Position numbers and translations under genes: made by a program. Positions 27,091 through 32,961 of a stretch of DNA of 32,961 nt are shown piece after piece. The notes under the pieces are model-generated. The model worked only from the letters and a program-made list of their open reading frames with translations. It was not told the origin of the DNA and ran no database searches. This stretch comes from Deltaproteobacteria bacterium (GTDB taxonomy: Bacteria > Desulfobacterota > Binatia > UBA9968), in assembly GCA_016210115.1 (NCBI GenBank), contig JACQUW010000288.1, positions 1 to 32,961 on the forward strand, given 5' to 3'. How positions within the stretch are numbered: the first letter of the stretch is position 1; each line of letters opens with the position of its first letter.

Positions 27091-29907
27091 TCAGCTGGCA
27101 TACCCAAAGGCCGCGGCCAATACTTTCTCCTGCTCCTGCTTATGGACGCTTGCCGAGCCGGTGGCAGGGCTTGCCGACTCCGGTCGGGAAACAACCGACA
27201 AGGGCAGCCTGTTGAAGAGCTTCTCCCCCAACTTCACGCGGAGATACGGCCAGGCGCCCATGTTCTCAGGCTCCTCTTGAACCCAGTGCGCGGGAGTGCC
27301 GTCGGCGTAGAACTCTACAATCGACCGCAGCATCTGTTCAGGGAACGGATAAAGCTGCTCAACCCTTACGATGGCGACATCGTTGCGCCCCATTTTTTGC
27401 CGATGCTGATCGAGCTCGTAATATATCTTACCGCTGCAGAGGATCAGGCGCTCGATACGTTCCGTCGGAGCGCTGAGCGAGTCAGGAAGAATCCGCTGGA
27501 AAGCGCCCTTCGCGCATTCCGCCAGGCTCGATATGACCCGTGGATGGCGCAATAGGCTCTTCGGCGTCATGATCACCAGAGGCTTGCGCCACCGGCGCAG
27601 AGCCTGGCGCCTCAGGCAGTGGAAATACTGCGCGGGTGTCGACGGATAAAGGATCTGGATGTTGTCCTCAGCCGCGAGCTGTAAGAACCGCTCCAGGCGC
27701 GCGCTCGAGTGCTCCGGGCCCATCCCCTCGAATCCATGCGGGAGAAGCAGCACGATCCCGCTCAGACGGCACCACTTCTCCTCAGCGCTGGCGATAAACT
27801 GGTCGACGATCACCTGAGCCGCATTACAAAAGTCGCCGAACTGGGCCTCCCAAAGTATCAATCCATCGGGGCAGTCCAGGCTGTACCCGTATTCGAACCC
27901 CAAGGCCGCCAATTCTGAAAGCGGGCTGTTATAGATCTCGACCGGCGCCTGTTCGGGAGAAAGGTGCCGGAGAGGCACATAGGTACGGTCGTCCTCGAAA
28001 TCGTGAAGCACCGCGTGCCGCTGGCTGAAGGTCCCGCGGGCAGTGTCCTGCCCCGTTAAGCGGACGCGCACGGCTTCGGTAGCCAGAGTCGCAAATGCCA
28101 GCGCCTCAGCCGCCGACCAGTCGAGCGGGCGTTTTCCCAGCGCCATCTCGCGCCGGGCTTGCATAGCACGCTCGATTTTCGGGTGTGGGTGAAAGTCTCC
28201 TGGGAGAATGGTCTGGATCTTCAGCAATGAGGAAAGACGATCCTGTTCCACTCCCGTCTCGATCTCCTCCGCGTCACTCTCACGGCCGCCGTAGTATCCT
28301 CTCCAAACGCAGACGGGACTCTGGGACCGTCGAATCGGTTGCTCAGCGCGGGCCTGAGAGAGTTCTTTTTCGAGATGCTCATGCCGGCGGGCAGCAATTT
28401 CGTTCGCCTCCTTTCGGGTCAGGCCTCCCAGCTCCAGCAGGTGCTGGAGATAACTTTCCCGGACCGGTTTTCGCTTTGCGATCGCCCGGTAGAGCACCGG
28501 CTGGGTAAAGGCCGGCTCATCGCCTTCGTTGTGGCCCAGGCGCCGGTAGCAGTACATGTCAATGACGACATCGCGCTTAAAGGTCCGCCGAAATTCCATC
28601 GAGAGTCGCACTACCTGCGCCACGGCCTCCGGGTCCTCGCCGTTCACGTGAAATATCGGGATCTGGAGCATTTTCGCCACATCCGTAGCGTAGGTGCTGG
28701 ATCGACCTTCGCGGGGACACGTCGTGAAGCCAATCTGATTATTCACGATCACGTGGAGCGTCCCTCCGGTGCCGTACGCTTCGAGCTCGCTCAAGTTGAG
28801 ACTCTCCTGCACTATGCCTTCACCAGCAAAGGCGGCGTCACCATGGATCAGCAACACCATTCCGCGATTGCGTTCGGTGTCGCCGGCCCAGTCCTGCTTG
28901 GCGCGCATGCGACCGAGTGCCACCGGATTAACAAATTCAACATGGCTCGGATTGAAGCACAGAGAGAGGTGGATGTTGCGCCCCGAGCTGGTCTGCCAAT
29001 CATTGCTGTGCCCAAGATGATACTTAACGTCTCCCCGCCCTACGTGCAGTTCGGGGTCGCGATCCTCGAATTCCCGGAATATCTCCCGCGGACTCTTAGC
29101 CATGATATTGGCAAGGACGTTTAGGCGGCCGCGGTGGGCCATGCCAAGAACGATCTCGTCGAGACCGTGCTCGCCTCCCTTCTCGATCGCCAGGTCGAGC
29201 AGGGGGATCAGGCTCTCGGCGCCCTCCAAAGAAAAGGTTTTCGCTCCGAGAAACTTCTTACGGATAAACTCCTCGAAAATAACGGCGTCGGTCAGCCGGG
29301 TGAAGATCCGGAGCTGCTCTTCGCGGCCAAGCTTGATGCGGTTCTGAGTTCCCTCCATGTGCTCCTGGAGCCATTGCCTGAGCGAAAGATCGTCAATGTG
29401 CATGAACTGGACGCCAATCGAGCGACAGTAGGTATCTCGGAGACATTCGAGGATCTCGAGCAGGGTAAGCGGCCGGCCGCGATAGAAGTTTTCGGAGGAG
29501 AATTGCCGCTCCAGGTCGCGTTCAGTAAAGCCATAAAACTGAGGCTCGAGCTCTGGAAGGCGCGGCGTCGGGCCCGCCAGAGGATCCGTGCGGGCGATCA
29601 AGTGACCCCGGACGCGGTAGTTGCGGATCAGGAGGTCTACCCGGTTTTGAAGCCTGGCCAGCTCGGCTTCTTTTGTACCAGGCGCGCCATCTCTAGTGGA
29701 AGGATGCAGAAGGGATGAGGAATCGAATGAAGGGCCAAGCTTTTTCTCCCCGTCGCCCGTATGGACTTCTGAGAATTGTTCGAAATAGTGGCGCCAGTCG
29801 GCCGGCAACGACGAACTATCGCGCAAGTACCGAAGGTAGAGTTCCTCGACAAACGCGAGATTCGAGGCATTGGGCATGATTTCCGGTTGTTCGGTGGGAG
29901 GCTTCAT
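27091..29907 (-). CDS. sucA: 2-oxoglutarate dehydrogenase E1 component
   Basis: This 938-residue thiamine diphosphate enzyme decarboxylates 2-oxoglutarate and passes the succinyl group to E2. Near-normal family length. Motifs are NLAFVEELYLRYLRDSSSLPADWRHYF split over residues 15-41, LGMAHRGRLNVLANI, YHLGHSNDW, the ThDP site GDAAFAGEGIVQESLN with NNQIGFTT, CYRRLGHNEGDEPAFTQP, and LLLPHGFEGMGPEHSSARLERFLQ. The N-terminal E2-binding segment is present. The ATG at 29907 lacks a clear ribosome binding site; MPNASNL, ten codons further in, is a possible alternative start. It implies an oxidative TCA cycle. Confidence 0.95.
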   Translation of the reverse strand: MKPPTEQPEIMPNASNLAFVEELYLRYLRDSSSLPADWRHYFEQFSEVHTGDGEKKLGPSFDSSSLLHPSTRDGAPGTKEAELARLQNRVDLLIRNYRVRGHLIARTDPLAGPTPRLPELEPQFYGFTERDLERQFSSENFYRGRPLTLLEILECLRDTYCRSIGVQFMHIDDLSLRQWLQEHMEGTQNRIKLGREEQLRIFTRLTDAVIFEEFIRKKFLGAKTFSLEGAESLIPLLDLAIEKGGEHGLDEIVLGMAHRGRLNVLANIMAKSPREIFREFEDRDPELHVGRGDVKYHLGHSNDWQTSSGRNIHLSLCFNPSHVEFVNPVALGRMRAKQDWAGDTERNRGMVLLIHGDAAFAGEGIVQESLNLSELEAYGTGGTLHVIVNNQIGFTTCPREGRSSTYATDVAKMLQIPIFHVNGEDPEAVAQVVRLSMEFRRTFKRDVVIDMYCYRRLGHNEGDEPAFTQPVLYRAIAKRKPVRESYLQHLLELGGLTRKEANEIAARRHEHLEKELSQARAEQPIRRSQSPVCVWRGYYGGRESDAEEIETGVEQDRLSSLLKIQTILPGDFHPHPKIERAMQARREMALGKRPLDWSAAEALAFATLATEAVRVRLTGQDTARGTFSQRHAVLHDFEDDRTYVPLRHLSPEQAPVEIYNSPLSELAALGFEYGYSLDCPDGLILWEAQFGDFCNAAQVIVDQFIASAEEKWCRLSGIVLLLPHGFEGMGPEHSSARLERFLQLAAEDNIQILYPSTPAQYFHCLRRQALRRWRKPLVIMTPKSLLRHPRVISSLAECAKGAFQRILPDSLSAPTERIERLILCSGKIYYELDQHRQKMGRNDVAIVRVEQLYPFPEQMLRSIVEFYADGTPAHWVQEEPENMGAWPYLRVKLGEKLFNRLPLSVVSRPESASPATGSASVHKQEQEKVLAAAFGYAS

Positions 29908-29970
29908 CGACTTCTGCTCACGTCTGTCGTCACGTTCCTAAGGCCTCACTCGGCAAAATCCGCTCAATTC

Positions 29971-30649
29971 TCACTCCGCAGCAGGGGACGGCGTCGTCTG
30001 CCCTTGGTCCCGTGCGGCCTGTTCCAGCAACTCCCGGACTTCCTGATCGGTCGTTTGCGAGAAATCCGCGTACCACATTCCAACGGCCATGAACGGCTCC
30101 GGCGTTACCGCGCAGACGACTTCATCCACTTCGCTGCGAAACTCACTGCAGGTTTCAGCCGCGGCCACGGGGACGGCAACGATGATCTTTTCCGGTTGCA
30201 TCTGCCGAAGCGCGACGGCGGCCGCTCGCATTGTCGAGCCCGTTGCCAGCCCGTCATCGACCAAAATGACCGTCCTTCCGCGTATCTCCGGCTGTGGCCG
30301 CTTGCCACAGTAAAGAAGTTCCCGACGCTGCAATTCTTGTTGCTCACGAACGACCACGGCATCGATCACTTCTTCGGGAAAGTCCATGTATCTCATGACC
30401 TCCTGGTTCATGACACGCACGCCCCCCGAAGCAATGGCGCCCATCGCCAGTTCTTCGTGTCCGGGGACACCAAGTTTGCGCACAAGGAACACATCCAGAG
30501 GCGCGCGGAGCGCGCGCCACCTCAAAAGCGACCGGAACACCGCCGCGGGGTAGCGCAAGAACCAGTACGTCGGGCCTATCCCCGTAATGCTTCAGTTTTT
30601 TTGCGAGTTCCTGACCCGCTTCCCTCCGATTGGCAAAAAACAAACGCAT
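29971..30649 (-). pseudogene. Phosphoribosyltransferase with an apparent one-base frameshift
   Basis: Two minus-strand frames together make one normal PRTase of about 225 residues (COG1926 type). The upstream frame, from ATG 30649 after GGAGG, reads [22 protein letters not shown] then [14 protein letters not shown]. The downstream frame continues with [23 protein letters not shown], the PRPP loop VILVDDGLATGSTM and FRSEVDEVV. The switch falls in the GC-repetitive stretch 30501-30518, where one base seems missing. Without repair the upstream frame stops early; the downstream half alone has a possible start at 30558 but lacks the N-terminal strand. Such an alternating GC run is also a common place for assembly or read errors, so the gene may be intact in the organism. 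Confidence 0.75.
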
Positions 30650-30739
30650 GGGTCCTCCAGCATGGAGCAATTCCTGCTATACAGCCGCGCCATCGGCCCG
30701 ATTACATTGCAGAGGCTGCAAACGTGCGGCGCAAACCGA

Positions 30740-31237
30740 TCAGCCCTGCCGGCCGCGAGTCCGCGCCGCTTTTCGAGCAGCCGCCGAGCGTCCCCTTCGC
30801 CCTTTGGTCCCGGCGGCACGACGTGCCGAGGCGGAACGTTGCGCTCGCGTCCGCTTTCGCGCCGCGGATCGTGTCTGCCTCGAAAGTGCTTTCCTTGAAG
30901 CCGCGGTTCGGCCTTCGCGCTTCAGCGCGCCTTCAGTCGCTCTCGAGCGGCGAGGAGACGGCTTGGAGTTACCGCTCTGGCCCGACTCGTAGGCGCGTTC
31001 AGCGCTGCGGCGGGTCTTTTCGGAAACCGTGCCCTTCTTGGGCGGAGGAAGAGAGACGCCGGCCCGGCGCGCCTTTGATAGACCGATCGCGATAGCCTGT
31101 TTCGCGGATCGAGCGCCGTGTTTGCCTCTCCTGATGTGATGTATCTCCTCGCGAACGAACTCACCGGCTTGAGTGGTTGCCGACTTTCCTTTCCGCCTGG
31201 CTGTTTTTGCTCTCTCGATGGTCTGTTTCTCCGGCAT
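30740..31237 (-). CDS. DUF6496-type protein with long histone-like basic tail
   Basis: The 165-residue protein begins with a domain of about 85 residues (REEIHHIRRGKHGARSAKQAIAIGLSKARRAGVSLPPPKKG; RRSAERAYESGQ), which I recognise as the DUF6496 type of unknown function. Residues 88-165 are an Arg/Lys/Ala/Ser tail with repeated SAAARKAA and RSAARKR-like units, resembling histone H1-like C-termini. DNA binding is likely but inferred. AGGAG is seven bases before the ATG. A sigma-54-type promoter motif on the same strand lies about 175 bases upstream. A related shorter protein is encoded divergently at 31861. Confidence 0.75.
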   Translation of the reverse strand: MPEKQTIERAKTARRKGKSATTQAGEFVREEIHHIRRGKHGARSAKQAIAIGLSKARRAGVSLPPPKKGTVSEKTRRSAERAYESGQSGNSKPSPRRSRATEGALKREGRTAASRKALSRQTRSAARKRTRAQRSASARRAAGTKGRRGRSAAARKAARTRGRQG

Positions 31238-31413
31238 GATAAGCTCCTCTACTAATGAGATCGGGATCTGACTTTAGCTTGCTGTGATAGATTCATTACC
31301 AACTGTAAAAAGTCACAAGAGAGATCTGGATTCCCGTTGGGAAAGTGAATCCGGCTAGGGTGATGCCCTTATGAAAGGGTTGCGACTTTTCGCGTTGGGC
31401 TTTAGATGAAAGG

Positions 31414-31428
31414 GCAAAAGTTATGCCA
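31414..31428 (-). promoter_or_regulatory. Sigma-54 (RpoN) type -24/-12 promoter of the DUF6496 gene
   Basis: On the minus strand the sequence is TGGCATAACTTTTGC, with the TGGCATA-N4-TTGC layout of the motifs at 16609 and 17160. It would start a transcript near 31402 with a 5' leader of about 165 bases before the ATG at 31237. Confidence 0.55.
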
Positions 31429-31661
31429 AGGTGATCAGGTTCAGATGAGGCTTTGTCTTTCGTTGTTGGACCGGCGTGTCCTTTGCGAAGTCGAAGAGCT
31501 CCAGATGAGCGGGCAAAATTAATGGGCGAAATACATACGCCTGAGCATTACTTGTGTATGAACTCTCCTGCAGAGCATGAAGGAATTCAAAGACATTGAA
31601 AAGGAAATGGGGCCGATTCACAACAGTGGAATATTCATCACCTGAAAGGGTTACCCTTAAC

Positions 31662-31766
31662 CGTGAAAGCCGCTGCCCGCTCTCGGAGCCCGCGCAATGG
31701 GCCGGTGGTTATTCACATCGCTGTTACCGGATGCGCGTGCCCTCTGACCGGGCAGCGGATTTCACG
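31662..31766. repeat. 18-bp inverted repeat enclosing a nested stem, upstream of the second DUF6496 gene
   Basis: Arms at 31662-31679 and 31749-31766 are 18 bases and pair with a single mismatch. The 69-base interior holds a further nested pairing (CGCGCA with TGCGCG, then CCGGT with ACCGG). The whole 105-base element can fold into one long hairpin. It could be a structured 5' leader, a REP-like element or a small non-autonomous mobile element. No target-site duplication is evident. Confidence 0.6.
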
Positions 31767-31793
31767 TCAGCGAGGGGCGTAAGCAAGGCATAG

Positions 31794-31846
31794 GGCTCCC
31801 GGTTGCGCCGGTAGCCAGCCGTAACAGCCGGGAGCCAGCCATAACA
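31794..31846 (+). promoter_or_regulatory. Hairpin plus tandem AGCCAGCCrTAACA repeats before the start of the small DUF6496 gene
   Basis: A perfect nine-base stem (31794-31802 with 31828-31836) and two copies of AGCCAGCCrTAACA (31813-31826 and 31833-31846, one mismatch, start-to-start 20 bases) lie just before the AAAGGAGGAGC ribosome binding site. The 20-base period, about two helical turns, would suit two protein sites on one DNA face. An RNA-level control is the alternative. Confidence 0.45.
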
Positions 31847-31860
31847 AAGGAGGAGCAGGC

Positions 31861-32064
31861 ATGGCTAAGTATAGCAGAAAGGCATCTCAGAAAGTGAAAC
31901 AGGCGATGCACGAGCGAAAGAGGGGCAAGTTAAAGAGCGGACGTTCCGGCAAAAAGGTGAAGAGCCGCAAACAAGCTATCGCGATTGGACTTTCGCAAGC
32001 TCGACGCGAGGGCGCCAAAGTGCCTCGTAAGAAGTCTTCGTCCAGAAAAGCCAAAAAGAGATAG
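31861..32064 (+). CDS. Small DUF6496-type basic protein
   Basis: A 67-residue, strongly basic protein (MAKYSRKASQKVKQAMHERKRGKLKSG) carrying the same KQAIAIGLSQARREG box as the divergent 165-residue protein, then a Lys/Arg/Ser tail. It matches the minimal DUF6496 form; the function is unknown, and nucleic-acid binding is inferred from charge. AAAGGAGGAGC is a strong ribosome binding site. The gene converges on enolase with 11 bases between stops and no terminator visible. Confidence 0.78.
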   Translation: MAKYSRKASQKVKQAMHERKRGKLKSGRSGKKVKSRKQAIAIGLSQARREGAKVPRKKSSSRKAKKR

Positions 32065-32075
32065 AGGACGTTCAG

Positions 32076-32961
<886 letters not shown>

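Larger units (their letters stand above)
31238..31860. other. 623-bp divergent intergenic region between the two DUF6496 genes
   Basis: This is the longest stretch without a supported gene. It holds the minus-strand sigma-54-type motif at 31414, a 13-base palindrome AAGGGTTACCCTT (31646-31658), the 105-base inverted-repeat element from 31662 and the hairpin and tandem repeat from 31794. A 66-codon minus-strand frame at 31421-31621 lacks a ribosome binding site and recognisable homology and overlaps the promoter motif, so I do not call it. Confidence 0.6.

Noticed and set aside
29776..31095. 439-codon plus-strand open frame
   Set aside because: Antisense to sucA's start, the phosphoribosyltransferase and the DUF6496 gene; composition is Arg/Pro-rich with no domain.
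31421..31621. 66-codon minus-strand frame in the large intergenic region
   Set aside because: No ribosome binding site or family resemblance, and it covers the sigma-54-type motif.
31238..31860. CRISPR array or tRNA in the structured intergenic region
   Set aside because: No regularly spaced direct repeats with unique spacers, and no tRNA arm motifs; the only tandem repeat is two units.

Overview
The window reads as a chromosome segment from an uncultured, GC-rich, Gram-negative bacterium. A glycine-zipper lipoprotein, a 2-oxoglutarate dehydrogenase pair and TGGCA-N7-TGC sigma-54-type promoters all fit that. The mix (GlgE pathway, fused CdaA-YbbR, DUF6496 proteins) would suit a deltaproteobacterial, Binatota, NC10 or Rokubacteria-like lineage, but the phylum is a guess. 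No rRNA, tRNA, CRISPR array, transposase or phage gene was recognised. The window looks like core and stress metabolism, not a mobile island.

Region 1 (1-10867, minus strand) is an alpha-glucan/trehalose operon read from right to left: glgE, a treS-maltokinase fusion, glgB, treZ and glgX (cut by the left edge). Several junctions are tightly coupled, and treZ and glgX share a GTGA overlap. Together these genes encode trehalose -> maltose -> maltose-1-phosphate -> linear glucan -> branched glucan, plus the second half of the TreY/TreZ route from glucan back to trehalose. TreY itself is not in view.

Region 2 (11052-16540) begins with a membrane diadenylate cyclase fused to a YbbR domain (minus strand). 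Divergent from it is a four-gene sugar ABC importer (binding protein, two permeases, MalK-type ATPase). The importer probably feeds trehalose, maltose or a related disaccharide into the GlgE pathway. The ATPase start is ambiguous and may be an ATT codon.

Region 3 (16541-21404, plus strand) is a stress and ribosome-protection cluster: a glycine-zipper lipoprotein, a Cys-rich mini-protein, an Hsp20 chaperone, an HPF-cold-shock-domain fusion, a baeRF/VLRF1-like release-factor homologue and an APH-P-loop kinase fusion. Two near-identical sigma-54-type promoter motifs stand in front of the first two genes. A third copy of the motif lies 15 kb away, upstream of a DUF6496 gene.

Region 4 (21437-30649, minus strand) carries a small membrane protein, the non-oxidative pentose-phosphate genes tal, rpiB and tkt, the 2-oxoglutarate dehydrogenase genes sucB and sucA, and a phosphoribosyltransferase gene with an apparent single-base frameshift.

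Region 5 (30740-32961) has two divergent DUF6496-type basic proteins separated by about 620 bp of highly structured intergenic DNA, then a partial enolase gene running off the right edge.

The most notable possible system is the sigma-54-linked stress cluster (ribosome hibernation, rescue and chaperone genes) placed beside a trehalose/glycogen storage operon and a c-di-AMP synthase. The links between these parts are inferred from gene order and promoter motifs only.
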